Assembly (NCBI GenBank): GCA_035345875.1 | Contig: DAORDH010000022.1 | Location: forward strand, 23,176 to 87,175 | Direction: 5' to 3' | DNA length: 64,000 nt | DNA from: UBA2033 sp035345875 | GTDB taxonomy: Bacteria; Spirochaetota; Leptospiria; Leptospirales; Leptospiraceae | In this document: piece after piece, positions 16,264 to 25,308 of the stretch | Layout: each line of letters begins with the position of its first letter | Numbering within the stretch: position 1 is the stretch's first letter | Translations under genes and position numbers: made by a program | The notes under the pieces: generated by a model | The model's input: only the letters and a program-made list of their open reading frames with translations | What the model was told of the DNA's origin: nothing | Database searches by the model: none

Positions 16264-18234
16264 TTGCAGTTAACGCAGTTTGTAATTTCAGACTTACCAG
16301 ATTTGGAATCGAAAGTTTCCTCTTTCGCTAAGCAAATCAATGCAGTCTATTTTCAGTTATCTCAGGCGCATTCTTTTCCTGAACATTCGGAAAGATTTAT
16401 AAAAGTCGTATTCTATCTAAAGAAAGAGACTCTACAAAATTCCCAAAAAGAAATTAGAAGTTTATTAAAATACAATCCTAATATATTGGCTCTCTTAGTT
16501 GTAAATGCTCCTCCCGAAGAAAATATTTTTGAAACGACCGACTTGGAGAATGATTTATTTTTTTCTAATATTCAGGATTCTGTTCCGGCTGTTTTTTTAT
16601 CCAAGACTCTTGTAAATGCATTTAGTTTCTTACAGCTCCGATTAGAAAGTTTTGAGTTACAATACAAAGTAAATTTAAGCACTAGTCATATTTCTAAACT
16701 AACTCGAATAGGCGTTAGTCTCTCAAATGAAAAGGATTTTACTAAACTCTTAAGAAATATTCTATACAGTGCTCGAGAGATTTCCGTGGCGGATTCTGGA
16801 TCTCTCTATTTAATAGATAAAGATGAAAAAGGAAATCCTAAAAATCTTCGATTTAAGATTTCTGCCATGGACTTAAATAGTAGTGAATTTATTTTACCCA
16901 TAAATAAGCAAAGTATCGCAGGCTATGTTGCATTCACCGGAAAAGTTTTAAATCTTCCAGATGTATACAATTTACCAAAAGATGTAGAATACAGTTTTAA
17001 TAGAGATTTTGATAAAGCAAAGAACTACCATTCTAAAAGTATGCTAGTTGTCCCCATGAAAAATTATTTAGGGGAAGTGATCGGAGTCATTCAATTAATC
17101 AATCGCAAGAAAAATTTTAATAGTAAACTATCAGTCGAACAAATGAGGGGCAATGACGTTATGCCCTTTGATAAGTATTCGGAAGAACTTGTGATGAGTG
17201 TGGCAGGACAGGCTGCTGTCGCCATTCAAAACAATAATTTAATTCAGGATATTGAAGCTCTTTTTGAAGGGTTTGTGACTGCTTCTGTAAGTGCAATTGA
17301 AGCCCGAGATCCTACCACCAGTGGTCATTCCTTTCGTGTTGCTTTACTTACAGTCGGTCTTGCCGAAACAGTTGATAGAATTTCTGTCGGTAAGTTTTCT
17401 AATATAAAATTTACAAATGAGCAATTAAAAGAAATACGTTATGCCTCACTTCTACATGATTTTGGTAAAGTAGGGGTAAGAGAGAAAGTTTTAGTCAAAT
17501 CTAAAAAATTAGAACCCTATGAATTAGATTTAATCAAATGGCGTTTTCATTATATGGTTAAGGATTTACAGGAACGCTTTACTGCTCGAAAATTAGATTA
17601 TGTTCGTAAGAATGGAAATACTGGTTTCCTTGAATTTGAAAAAGCTCTTGAGATGGAATATGCAATCGAGAAGAAAAAGTTAGATGATATGTTGCAAGTT
17701 ATTATTACTTCGAATGAACCTACAATTCTAGAACAATCTAATTCTCAGGTCTTAGAAGATATTTCCAAAATGAATTTTTCTTTTTTGGATGGTTCTGAGC
17801 GACCTGTTCTAACATCTGCGGAATTGAATTATTTATCAATCAGAAAAGGCTCTCTCGATTTCGAAGAAAGAAAAGAAATAGAATCTCACGTTGAACATAC
17901 CTTTCAATTTTTAAGTAAAATTCCTTGGACTTCCGGTCTTAAGATGGTTCCTAGTATTGCGCATGCTCACCATGAAAAGTTAAATGGAGAAGGCTATCCA
18001 AGGGGTTTAATTGCAAATGATATTCCGATCCAATCGAAAATGATGACTATCGCTGATATTTTTGATGCGCTTACGGATAAAGATAGACCCTATAAAAAAG
18101 CAGTTCCACTCGAGCGTGCTTTAGATATTTTGAAAATGGAAGTAAAAGATCACCATGTAGATGGAGATTTATTAAATATTTTTATCGAATCGAGGGTTTT
18201 CGAAAGACTAAATACTAACAAACAAATTTCTTAA
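16264..18234 (+). CDS. GAF domain plus HD-GYP phosphodiesterase with large insert
   Basis: Cytoplasmic signalling enzyme that probably degrades cyclic di-GMP. N-terminal 150 residues are unassigned; a GAF domain spans about 150-320 (DSGSLYLIDKDEKG, IAGYVAFTGKVLNLPD, VVPMKNYLGEVIGVIQLINR). The HD-GYP domain follows: SGHSFRVALLT, HDFGKVGV (His398-Asp399), HHEKLNGEGYP (His569, GYP 577-579) and IADIFDALTDKDRPYKKA. HD and HHE are 171 residues apart, about 100 more than usual, because of a helical insert. Start is TTG at 16264 with AAGAAGGA upstream. FabI follows after 9 bases, so the two are probably cotranscribed. Confidence 0.85.
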   Translation: MQLTQFVISDLPDLESKVSSFAKQINAVYFQLSQAHSFPEHSERFIKVVFYLKKETLQNSQKEIRSLLKYNPNILALLVVNAPPEENIFETTDLENDLFFSNIQDSVPAVFLSKTLVNAFSFLQLRLESFELQYKVNLSTSHISKLTRIGVSLSNEKDFTKLLRNILYSAREISVADSGSLYLIDKDEKGNPKNLRFKISAMDLNSSEFILPINKQSIAGYVAFTGKVLNLPDVYNLPKDVEYSFNRDFDKAKNYHSKSMLVVPMKNYLGEVIGVIQLINRKKNFNSKLSVEQMRGNDVMPFDKYSEELVMSVAGQAAVAIQNNNLIQDIEALFEGFVTASVSAIEARDPTTSGHSFRVALLTVGLAETVDRISVGKFSNIKFTNEQLKEIRYASLLHDFGKVGVREKVLVKSKKLEPYELDLIKWRFHYMVKDLQERFTARKLDYVRKNGNTGFLEFEKALEMEYAIEKKKLDDMLQVIITSNEPTILEQSNSQVLEDISKMNFSFLDGSERPVLTSAELNYLSIRKGSLDFEERKEIESHVEHTFQFLSKIPWTSGLKMVPSIAHAHHEKLNGEGYPRGLIANDIPIQSKMMTIADIFDALTDKDRPYKKAVPLERALDILKMEVKDHHVDGDLLNIFIESRVFERLNTNKQIS

Positions 18235-18243
18235 GGATAGTAC

Positions 18244-19083
18244 ATGTCAAATCAACCTCTACAAAACTGTAATATACTCATTACAGGTATTACTGATTTA
18301 GGTTCCCTTGCTCTAGCAGCAGCAAGACAAGTAAAAAAAGAAGGTGCAAATCTGATTTGCACTGGGCTAGGTTTAACACCTTATCATTCCAATTTATCTG
18401 ATAAAGCAAAAGCTTATTTAGACAAAACATATTCTGATTTTAAAGAAACAATCGCAAAAGAGTTTGGTGATGATACTCTTACTCTGCCGTTAGATGTTAC
18501 ATTAGATGGTAGCCTAGAAGATGTGGCAAATACACTCAAAGCAAAGGGGATCAAATTAAATGGTCTGCTTCATTCCATTGCGATGGATAAGACCATTCGT
18601 GCTGGGGCTGTAAAACCACTGATCGAAGTTTCAAGAGAAGAGTTTATGGGAGCAATGGATGTTTCTGCTTATTCGCTGATTGCTTTAACTAGAAGCTTAC
18701 TCCAAAAAGAAGTTCTACAAAAAAACTCATCTATTTTATCTATCAGTTATCTAGGTGCTGAAAAGATTGTGCGTCACCCTTACAAAAATGTTGGCGTTGC
18801 AAAAGCAGCACTCGAGAGAATCACAAGAGAGCTTGCTTTCGAGTTAGGTAAGTCTCATCAAATCAAAGTAAATTCCATTCGTTTCTCTCCATTTACTGGA
18901 AGCAAAGCAGGGGGAGCGATTCAAGGACTTCAGGAAGCGTTTGATTTTGCTGAAGAAAATGCACCGCTTGGAAATGCAATTCCAGAAGACCTTGGTTATG
19001 AAGTCGCTTATCTACTCAGACCTTATGGAAGAATCACTGGCGAGATTCGTCACGTAGACGGCGGATACAATATACGAGGATAA
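18244..19083 (+). CDS. fabI: Enoyl-[acyl-carrier-protein] reductase FabI
   Basis: NADH-dependent enzyme of the last step in each round of type II fatty acid synthesis, reducing the enoyl-ACP double bond. Seen: ITGITDLGSLALAAARQVKK at the cofactor site, HSIAMDK after strand four (the FabI HS-A motif), SISYLGAEK, the catalytic pair Tyr-x6-Lys in HPYKNVGVAKAALE, VNSIRFSPF and HVDGGYNIRG at the end. 279 residues, a little longer than the E. coli enzyme. The usual nucleotide loop GxxxxxS is read as GITDLGS. It follows the HD-GYP gene by 9 bases, an unusual partner for a housekeeping enzyme. Confidence 0.92.
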   Translation: MSNQPLQNCNILITGITDLGSLALAAARQVKKEGANLICTGLGLTPYHSNLSDKAKAYLDKTYSDFKETIAKEFGDDTLTLPLDVTLDGSLEDVANTLKAKGIKLNGLLHSIAMDKTIRAGAVKPLIEVSREEFMGAMDVSAYSLIALTRSLLQKEVLQKNSSILSISYLGAEKIVRHPYKNVGVAKAALERITRELAFELGKSHQIKVNSIRFSPFTGSKAGGAIQGLQEAFDFAEENAPLGNAIPEDLGYEVAYLLRPYGRITGEIRHVDGGYNIRG

Positions 19084-19090
19084 TAGACGT

Positions 19091-19200
19091 CAGTTCTATA
19101 GCAGAAAATTAAAAGATTACCACCGATAAACACCGAGGACACCGATAAAAGATAGAAAATTTAAGACCATCGGTGTTCATCTGTGTTTATCGGTGGTGAA
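19091..19200 (+). repeat. Long palindromic repeat, copy 1
   Basis: Arms 19119-19146 and 19169-19197 are inverted repeats of each other: both give ACCACCGATAAACAC at the outside and ACACCGAT at the inside, with a few mismatches between. The left flank CAGTTC..GCAGAAAATTAAAAG is shared with copy 3. It lies between convergent fabI and the YdeI-like gene and could also end both transcripts. Confidence 0.8.
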
Positions 19201-19226
19201 AAATTCTTGTAATGAGTTTGTTTTGG

Positions 19227-19823
19227 TCACTGTCTGTATTGGTTGGCTCGAATATTTTTAGTGGCTAACGTAGCAGTTTCTTCGATTCTATTTGCTCTTG
19301 TTTCTTCTTTTTTTGCATTTAGAATCCACTCTAGAATGCTACGTTTTACAGATCTAGGAAAAGCTTGAAAATTTTCAAAAGCTAACTTTTTACTTTTCAA
19401 AGCTTTTTCTAAATCCTTCGGAATAGTAAGATTTTCTACTTCGTCTAACGCATTCCAAGTTCCCTTTTTCTTTGCAAGCTCAATAGAATTAAAACCTGCT
19501 TCAGTCATGAGTCCTTCTTTTATAAGTCTTTCTACTTTTTCTTTATTTACCTTACTCCAATTACTCTTGGGATTCCGTTTAGAGAAGAATTGGTAAAAAC
19601 TAATCTCATCCTTTTTATTTATTTTGCTATCAATCCATCCATAACAGAGGGCTTCATTAACAGCTTCATCATAGTATACGGATTTAACTCCACTTTCTTT
19701 TTTGTAGATAATGAGCCAGATGTTTTCTTCTTTCTTATGGTTTTTTTCTAACCATTGCCTCCATTCTTTTTTAGATTTAGCGTGAAAACTATTTTCCTTC
19801 CCTTCTTTATTCTTTGTGGGCAT
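19227..19823 (-). CDS. YdeI/OmpD-associated family protein
   Basis: Cytoplasmic protein of the YdeI/OmpD-associated group, sometimes linked to stress or bacteriocin protection; biochemical role not established. Seen: FHAKSKKEWRQWLEKNHKKE, then ENIWLIIYKKESG, VNEALCYGWIDSKINKKDE (family hallmark), FYQFFSKRNPKSNWSKVN and a helical C-terminal domain (AFENFQAFPRSVKRSILEWI) with the basic tail. 198 residues, full length. Its start overlaps the end of the tsaB gene by 17 bases, so the two are translationally close. Confidence 0.85.
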   Translation of the reverse strand: MPTKNKEGKENSFHAKSKKEWRQWLEKNHKKEENIWLIIYKKESGVKSVYYDEAVNEALCYGWIDSKINKKDEISFYQFFSKRNPKSNWSKVNKEKVERLIKEGLMTEAGFNSIELAKKKGTWNALDEVENLTIPKDLEKALKSKKLAFENFQAFPRSVKRSILEWILNAKKEETRANRIEETATLATKNIRANQYRQ

Positions 19824-20460
19824 AGGTATTTCTCATATATTTAGGAAGTAGGGTCAAATAGGAATTATCCGCAAGAGTAAGACCTTCTAGTTTAGAAATA
19901 TTTCTTTTTAAAATGGAAATTGGATTTGGCAGTAGGGATTCGATTGTAAAATCGTGTTTTACTAAATTTGTATCTGCTATGATTATTCTATTTTCTGTGT
20001 CTAGTTCTTCTTTGAATTGGTTTTCGAATTCACTAGGAGATATGTCAAAGGTTCCTTTGTAAGTTTCGTTTCGGAAAGAGCCTGCAAAAACTTTCTTTTG
20101 TTTTCCATCTAAGACTGCAATTACGGGAGATTTATAAAAATCAGAATAGAAATTAGAATACATTTCAATTGTATCAAATCCGAGATTTGGAATTTTCCAG
20201 AGCTGGCTTAAATTCCGAGCTGTAGCGACTGAAATTCGAATTCCTGTAAATGACCCTGGTCCAATCGCACAGCTTACAACATCTGGTTTATCCCAGCTAA
20301 CGCTTGTTAGCCCCAACTGAATATCAGAAAGTAGTCTATAAGAAGATTCTCTTGGGTGGTTGCCTGCATAAAAATATTCTTCTTTTATTTCCTTGTTTTG
20401 TAAGGAATAAAGACCAACTAAAATAAAATCACAACTTGTATCAAAAAATAAAATCCGCAC
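19807..20460 (-). CDS. tsaB: tRNA threonylcarbamoyladenosine biosynthesis protein TsaB
   Basis: Partner of TsaD in making t6A37 of ANN-decoding tRNAs; an ASKHA-fold protein without its own catalytic site. Seen: FFDTSCDFILVGLY (phosphate-1 strand), then CAIGPGSFTGIRISVATARN, the diagnostic TsaB stretch, and VIAVLDGKQKKVFAGSF. The GTG at 20460 gives MRILFFDTS, matching the usual TsaB beginning; a TTG at 20499 would add 13 residues. Neither has a clear ribosome site. The C-terminal half is less conserved, as is common. Confidence 0.88.
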   Translation of the reverse strand: MRILFFDTSCDFILVGLYSLQNKEIKEEYFYAGNHPRESSYRLLSDIQLGLTSVSWDKPDVVSCAIGPGSFTGIRISVATARNLSQLWKIPNLGFDTIEMYSNFYSDFYKSPVIAVLDGKQKKVFAGSFRNETYKGTFDISPSEFENQFKEELDTENRIIIADTNLVKHDFTIESLLPNPISILKRNISKLEGLTLADNSYLTLLPKYMRNTYAHKE

Positions 20461-20516
20461 AGATTCATTCTGGATTTTTATATCTCTAGGTCTATTCAAA
20501 AAAAGGGATTTAAGTA

Positions 20517-20606
20517 AGGGATTTCCACCGAGGAGACCGATAACTGAACGATACAGAAACGATGGATAATTTTGAATTATCGTATCTTTTATCGGTGCGA
20601 TGCGGT
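20517..20606 (-). repeat. Long palindromic repeat, copy 6
   Basis: Outer arms CCACCGAGGAGACCGATAAC and TTTATCGGTGCGATGCGGTG are diverged. The inner palindrome GATAATTTTGAATTATC, flanked by CGATG and CGTATC, matches copies 3 and 7. Confidence 0.65.
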
Positions 20607-20670
20607 GAGCCTAGTCGAACCGTTCATCGTCTTTCCACCCAAAATCCAGGGATTGTGTAAAAACAAGAGT

Positions 20671-20770
20671 TTCACCACGAAGGGCACGAAGGATCACGAA
20701 GAGTAGCGACTCTCAATGAAGAAGAGTTTACGTTAAGGCGCAACGTCGCGAAGTGTCTTTGTTTGTATAA
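20671..20770 (+). repeat. CACGAAG-type repeat segment
   Basis: TTCACCACGAAGGGCACGAAGGATCACGAAGAG contains three CACGAAG units in a row; near the other end CGAAGTGTCTTTG. It resembles the inner part of the 133 bp element and the short copy at 41551-41577, but the element ends are absent. Confidence 0.45.
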
Positions 20771-20953
20771 ATCTATGTGCTTAAATAAAGTCTGTTTTTA
20801 GATAAGAATTTTAATAGATTCTATAAGTCTTAATTGTTAAGGTTGTAATAGAAAACACTTAGAAGAGTCTAGTGGAATTCGAAAAAAAGGATTCTGATAT
20901 TTATACATTTATCTAAATCAGGATTAAAATTTTAAATTCAACTCAGGGACAAA

Positions 20954-21332
20954 ATGCGAGTTCATAAATTCGTTCTGCTTTTTATTTTATTGTTTTAGCT
21001 TAGTTGAATGCCAAAAGCGGGAAGGAAAAATTAATGCTACGGCTTTTTGGTATTATGCGGCTTTGATTTATCTTTCTATTGAGGAAATAAAAAGGCAATG
21101 CTCTCAGCAAAATGCTTTACCATCATATATGCCACAATCGCCCCTTGTTTCTGAAGGTTGTATTAATAATAGAGTTTCAAGTGGCTTAATATTTGATGTT
21201 GATGTAAATCAAAATATTTCGGTTGATACTCTAACGTCCGGAAAGAGATTCAAATGTTTATGCAATGGAAATATAGGTAAATATGGTTATTCATGGAAAA
21301 GAAGCAAAGAATTGTTTGATTCGATGCCGTAG
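20954..21332 (+). pseudogene. Small lipoprotein interrupted by a 1-base frameshift
   Basis: The ATG at 20954, with AGGGA 6 bases upstream, begins MRVHKFVLLFILLF and stops. The +1 frame over the same DNA continues with LVECQKREGKINAT, a typical lipobox Cys, into an open frame to 21332. Removing one T from the run at 20979-20983 joins both into one signal peptide (MRVHKFVLLLFYCFSLVEC) and a mature chain of about 105 residues with five further cysteines. The mature family is not recognised. The break may be a real mutation, phase variation or a sequencing error. Confidence 0.6.
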
Positions 21333-21539
21333 CCTCCTCCTGATTTAGATATAATTTTTTTTTATTCAATCTCCTCTTCTATTTGAAAAGATGAGATTTT
21401 AACGAATGCAAGGTATAAAGCCAATGATAATTTATTTTGTATCACAACCTGCAATATTAATTTGCATACTTACCAGATCCAATATCAATTTTTAAAAATA
21501 AGATAAGGTTCTAGATGTTTATTGTAGTGGCTTATATTA

Positions 21540-21583
21540 AAAAAATGAAAACACTTCACTTAAATAAAAAGTGAAATGTTTTC
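21540..21583 (-). terminator. Terminator of the porin-lipoprotein operon
   Basis: Arms GAAAACACTTCACTT (21547-21561) and AAGTGAAATGTTTTC (21569-21583) pair at 14 of 15 positions. On the minus strand the stem is followed by a run of seven T after CA. It lies 17 bases after the lipoprotein stop. Confidence 0.8.
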
Positions 21584-21600
21584 TTTGGTAGGATACTCTA

Positions 21601-22092
21601 TTAAAACCCGCTTGCAGTGATAGCAGATCTAGAGCATGGATTGTTGTTTGGATCACAGGTATACATTTTAAATATAAAATTTTGATCTGGATCTGGACGT
21701 TGTGAGGAACTTCCTAGGTTTGTATTTGTTGTTCCGGTAAAGCCCAAGGAAGTGCAGTTAGAAGTAGAGAGTGCATATTTTTTATAATCATTGTTTAATA
21801 AGCCTCCGCCTCCACCTGCTGGTGTATTGTAATAATTGGATGGACTCACAGGAATTCCTTTTAGGGTAAATGTATCAAAGCATTGACCTGTAAAAGAAAG
21901 ATTCGATAGATCTGCTCTTTGCATGATGACTAACGATCCATTTGTATAACGATCTGTGGCAGTTCCAGATGCCCAATTTCTTAAGACGAGTGCGGTTAAA
22001 CCGCTTCTATTTTGTTTTTTTGTTTGAATACAACCAATCGATAGAGTAAAGATTGTAAGTGCTAATAAAATTCTATTTAGATTCTTGTTCAT
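21601..22092 (-). CDS. Small lipoprotein downstream of porin
   Basis: Unrecognised lipoprotein of 163 residues. The ATG at 22092 is chosen because AGGAGAAGG precedes it and the signal peptide MNKNLNRILLALTIFTLSIG ends at a lipobox Cys (SIGC). Longer readings would run back into the porin gene. The mature part is rich in Gly, Asn, Ser and Thr with five further Cys, the last four of which (CTSLGF, CDPNNNPC) suggest disulphides. It starts 10 bases after the porin stop, so they are one operon and may act together at the outer membrane. Confidence 0.75.
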   Translation of the reverse strand: MNKNLNRILLALTIFTLSIGCIQTKKQNRSGLTALVLRNWASGTATDRYTNGSLVIMQRADLSNLSFTGQCFDTFTLKGIPVSPSNYYNTPAGGGGGLLNNDYKKYALSTSNCTSLGFTGTTNTNLGSSSQRPDPDQNFIFKMYTCDPNNNPCSRSAITASGF

Positions 22093-22102
22093 TTTCCTTC
22101 TC

Positions 22103-23812
22103 CTAGTTTGGTCTGTAGCTATATGCTTCAGGGGAAACAGTTCCTGTCCAGAAGTTACCTTGTAATTGAAAATAGATTCTTCTATCATCAATTGCAGCAT
22201 AATTTCCAGTATTTGGATTCACATCAAATTTATTTCCTAATACTTGATAGTAGAGTTGTGCTTTGAAATGATGTTTGTCACCAAACAAGTTTAAACCTGC
22301 CCAATAAACTCTTAAGATATCATTTTGGTTGTGGCTATTTCCATCTCTATGAAAGTCACCCATGATTTGTTCATATTTTAAAACTGGCATTATATAATAT
22401 TTATCCCAGAATTTAAGGTTGTATCCAACCGTTGTGTGCCATGCATGCAGATTATTGGAAGCAGCACCTGTAAATTTGGTAAAGGCTCCTGTTAGATAAA
22501 TTCCTTGGTATGTAAAAGTAGTATCATACGTGTGACCCACAAGACCGAAGCTTGGACGACCCGGAGTTGTAACGTTGTTCTGAACATTGTAATTTGGAAG
22601 TGTCATTGCGATATTATTTACAGTTGAGCTGAATGTTGTTCCACGATCAGGGTTGGATTGTTGTCCATTGAGTAGGTTAAATGCATTTGTCGTTCCAGGT
22701 GTATACTCAGGAACGGCAAGTGTGTTTGGTTGGAAATTTGCTGTTTGCATAACAGCTGCCCCAATTGACCATTTCATATCACTTTGGAAAACTTCTTCTC
22801 CTTCTTGCCAGTTTACTTCTTTTCCATCCACTGCTCTTTTCAGTCCGCCAAAGACATTGTATTGGATACGACCATAATAAGTAGGTGAAATCAAAGTAGT
22901 GCCCCAACGATTAGAAGTAGTAAGGTCTTGTCGTCTACCGGTTCCATAATCCCCACCAGCACCTTTACCATTTCCAATCATGAAAGATACTTGTAAGTAT
23001 CTTTCCCATTTATGACCTAATTCTTTTAAAGGATTTGCTGAAAGCATAACTCCCAAATCAAATTGTGGTAGTGCATTTGTTATGATACTTCGTTCTAATG
23101 TAATGAAGTTTGCAGAAGATTGTAAATACTCTCTTGTGAATTGAGTATTGATTTGTCCAAATGTCAAGCGAAGTCCAGCATAAGGGTGTTTTGCATAAAC
23201 AAAAGCTTCATGCACATAACCTCTATTATCTGTCATACGCACAGTGTTAACAACTGGAGTTGTCGTGGTTGTGATGACTCCCCCATTATTAGAAACTCCC
23301 GTTACAACGTTAGTTGTTGTAGTAACTGTATTTGGTCTATTTACCATATTTTCCATACGGAGTTGGATATTCATTCCCCACCAATCGTTTTCATACATAG
23401 CACCGAGTCGGAGTCGTCTAAAATTCCAATCTAGAGCGCTAAAATCATTATTACCATTGCTATACGGTGATTGTTCACTACCTGTTACTCCTCTAAATTG
23501 AATTCTTCCGTAAACTGTTAGTTTTTCTTTAGAGGTATCATCGGGACGATGTGCGAAAGCATCTGGGAGTGTAGTAGAGAGTTTTTGTGGTTCTACTTTT
23601 GTTCTGCCTGGACCTGGTTTTGTAAAGAGTTGTCCTGTTTCATTGTCTTCATAAACTTCTTTTAGACCTTTTGACGCTGGCTTCGGAGCATGATCTTTTG
23701 CATGATCAGTTTCTGTTGCTGTATTGGGCTCTGTTGTTTTCGTTTCATTTTGTGCATAAATTGTAAAACTGAAAAGCAATAAGACTCCTAGTATTAAATT
23801 CTTCTGTTTCAT
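22103..23812 (-). CDS. Outer-membrane beta-barrel porin
   Basis: Exported barrel protein, similar in style to porin O/P families. A signal peptide covers residues 1-20 (MKQKNLILGVLLLFSFTIYA). Residues 25-100 are a charged, Pro/Thr-rich periplasmic part. From residue 100 alternating amphipathic strands begin (LTVYGRIQFRGV, WNFRRLRLGAMYENDW, GMNIQLRMENM) and continue to a terminal strand. The central region has Asn/Thr-rich loops. The RBS AAGGAAAA is at the ATG. The first gene of an operon with the small lipoprotein. The substrate is unknown. Confidence 0.8.
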   Translation of the reverse strand: MKQKNLILGVLLLFSFTIYAQNETKTTEPNTATETDHAKDHAPKPASKGLKEVYEDNETGQLFTKPGPGRTKVEPQKLSTTLPDAFAHRPDDTSKEKLTVYGRIQFRGVTGSEQSPYSNGNNDFSALDWNFRRLRLGAMYENDWWGMNIQLRMENMVNRPNTVTTTTNVVTGVSNNGGVITTTTTPVVNTVRMTDNRGYVHEAFVYAKHPYAGLRLTFGQINTQFTREYLQSSANFITLERSIITNALPQFDLGVMLSANPLKELGHKWERYLQVSFMIGNGKGAGGDYGTGRRQDLTTSNRWGTTLISPTYYGRIQYNVFGGLKRAVDGKEVNWQEGEEVFQSDMKWSIGAAVMQTANFQPNTLAVPEYTPGTTNAFNLLNGQQSNPDRGTTFSSTVNNIAMTLPNYNVQNNVTTPGRPSFGLVGHTYDTTFTYQGIYLTGAFTKFTGAASNNLHAWHTTVGYNLKFWDKYYIMPVLKYEQIMGDFHRDGNSHNQNDILRVYWAGLNLFGDKHHFKAQLYYQVLGNKFDVNPNTGNYAAIDDRRIYFQLQGNFWTGTVSPEAYSYRPN

Positions 23813-24215
23813 AGTTTTCCTTGTTTATAGTGATTTTTTATCAAAAGTTCATTTTTTCTGAATTATTAGGAGTAACTCAGGATTGACCATTTGTTTTCTA
23901 TATGTTTCAAAATTAAAACATTCGCATTTCTAATGAATTACTAGAATATTACAAATTTATTACAATGCAAACCTATTGAAAAATAGAATAATTACTATTG
24001 CAATAAAATGCGTTAGTAGGGATAAGGAATTGATGGTTTAGTTGGTTGTAATTAGAGAGGAATTTGTAAGTTTGTTGTCAATCATGGTGTAGAAAAAAAC
24101 TTTTACGCACACTTCGTTGAGATCCTAGGAAGGAATATAGGTAGGTAAGAAGTAAGATTCTATTGCAATTAAAATCTAAGGCTGTCTTTTGGAGACTAGC
24201 CTTAGAAGAAGGGAG
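23813..24215. other. Intergenic region upstream of porin
   Basis: About 400 bases with the porin promoter region on the minus strand and the terminator of the TAXI gene at its right end. No other feature was seen. Confidence 0.4.
24171..24205 (-). terminator. Terminator of the TAXI lipoprotein gene
   Basis: CTAAGGCT (24176-24183) pairs with AGCCTTAG (24198-24205) and the stem extends inward through GTCT/AGAC. On the minus strand TTTT follows shortly after. It is 10 bases past the stop codon. Confidence 0.75.
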
Positions 24216-25121
24216 TTATAATTTCTCTTTAACGATTGGATGAAAGAACTCAGGAAGAGTTTTGATTTTTTCCTTGAGTGTTTCTTTACGAATGCCATTC
24301 CATTCTGGATGGGCAGCTGAGAGAGAATCTATGTTTTTAAAAAGATTTTCTATAAAATCTGAAATTTCTTTTTGCGATAAATCCTTTCTAGCAAGTAAAA
24401 CTGTTTGCACTTGTAGAGTAGACACTGCTTCTTTTTGCCAGCTGTATGTGAGGGCTGGAATGGTTGATTTTTGATAAACTTTATTGTCATCTTTGATTTG
24501 TCCTGTGACAGATTCATCTAAACTTAAGATCTTTAGTTTAGAAGCTGCATCCTCTTTTAAAGCGGAAAGAATTTTTACAGGAAGACCAGAAACGATAAAG
24601 AGTCCATCGATTTCATTTTTTAAGAGCAAAGGAAGTGCTTCCTCCGGGCCGATTTCTTTTACGTCTACTTCACTAAAATCAATTCCACTGATTCGTAAAA
24701 CAGAAATCGAAGTTGCCTTGATTCCAGATTCAGAGTGACCGATTGCAATTTTTTTCCCTTTTAGGTCTTTGATTGTTTTGATAGAAGGATTCACAATCAA
24801 ATGAATTTCATCCTGAAGAACGGGAAGTAAAACGTTAATTCCTTTTTGAATCGCCGGATTTCCTAATTTCGCACTGTAAAACATGTCGATCTGTGTTAAA
24901 CAGAAATCTGCTTTTTTATCTAAAAGTAGATTGATATTATCTAGACTTCCGTTTGACGGAATGACTTTTACATTTAGAGATTGATTTGCTTCTAGAGACT
25001 TTGCCATTGTATCATAGGTTCCACCTTGGAATCCGCCTGCAAAAAGAGTTTGCTCTTTTTTCGATTTACAATGGAGCATGACGAGGGTAATCAGTGTAAG
25101 CCCCAATATTTTTTTTATCAT
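24216..25121 (-). CDS. TAXI-family TRAP solute-binding lipoprotein
   Basis: Periplasmic ligand-binding protein of the TAXI group, which usually feeds a TRAP transporter for organic acids. The signal ends in the lipobox LVMLHC at about residue 18. Family features: FAGGFQGGTYDTMAKSLE (the ligand loop), SLDNINLLLDKKADFCLTQ, LKGKKIAIGHSESGIKATS, and EIDGLFIVSGLPV. 301 residues is full length. No TRAP membrane subunit is adjacent; the neighbours are a porin and a repeat lipoprotein. The ligand is unknown. RBS AAGGA precedes the ATG. Confidence 0.87.
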   Translation of the reverse strand: MIKKILGLTLITLVMLHCKSKKEQTLFAGGFQGGTYDTMAKSLEANQSLNVKVIPSNGSLDNINLLLDKKADFCLTQIDMFYSAKLGNPAIQKGINVLLPVLQDEIHLIVNPSIKTIKDLKGKKIAIGHSESGIKATSISVLRISGIDFSEVDVKEIGPEEALPLLLKNEIDGLFIVSGLPVKILSALKEDAASKLKILSLDESVTGQIKDDNKVYQKSTIPALTYSWQKEAVSTLQVQTVLLARKDLSQKEISDFIENLFKNIDSLSAAHPEWNGIRKETLKEKIKTLPEFFHPIVKEKL

Positions 25122-25253
25122 ATAACTATCCTTGAATGAATGTTTGAAACCATATTTAGTAAAAGGTTTACTTTTACAATTAAAACAAATTGTAAAACCG
25201 ACTGAAATGTAATAGAAATGTAAAGGAATTGAAAAATTAAATTTAAATAGGCA

Positions 25254-25286
25254 TAAAAAAAGACTGCCTTTTGAAGGGCAGTCTTT
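25254..25286 (-). terminator. Intrinsic terminator of the Ig-like lipoprotein gene
   Basis: AAAGACTGCC (25259-25268) pairs perfectly with GGCAGTCTTT (25277-25286). On the minus strand a run of T follows. It is 22 bases past the stop. Confidence 0.9.
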
Positions 25287-25308
25287 AAAAGAGATAAGAT
25301 TCTTATAC

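Larger units (their letters stand above)
20500..20953. other. Repeat-rich intergenic region
   Basis: About 450 bases with a copy of the long palindromic repeat (20517-20606), a CACGAAG-rich segment (20671-20770), and AT-rich DNA before the frameshifted lipoprotein. No gene was seen. Confidence 0.5.

Noticed and set aside
19091..19200. Palindromic repeats taken as CRISPR or tRNA-like
   Set aside because: They are single, scattered copies with inverted arms, without direct repeats and spacers or a cloverleaf with an anticodon loop.
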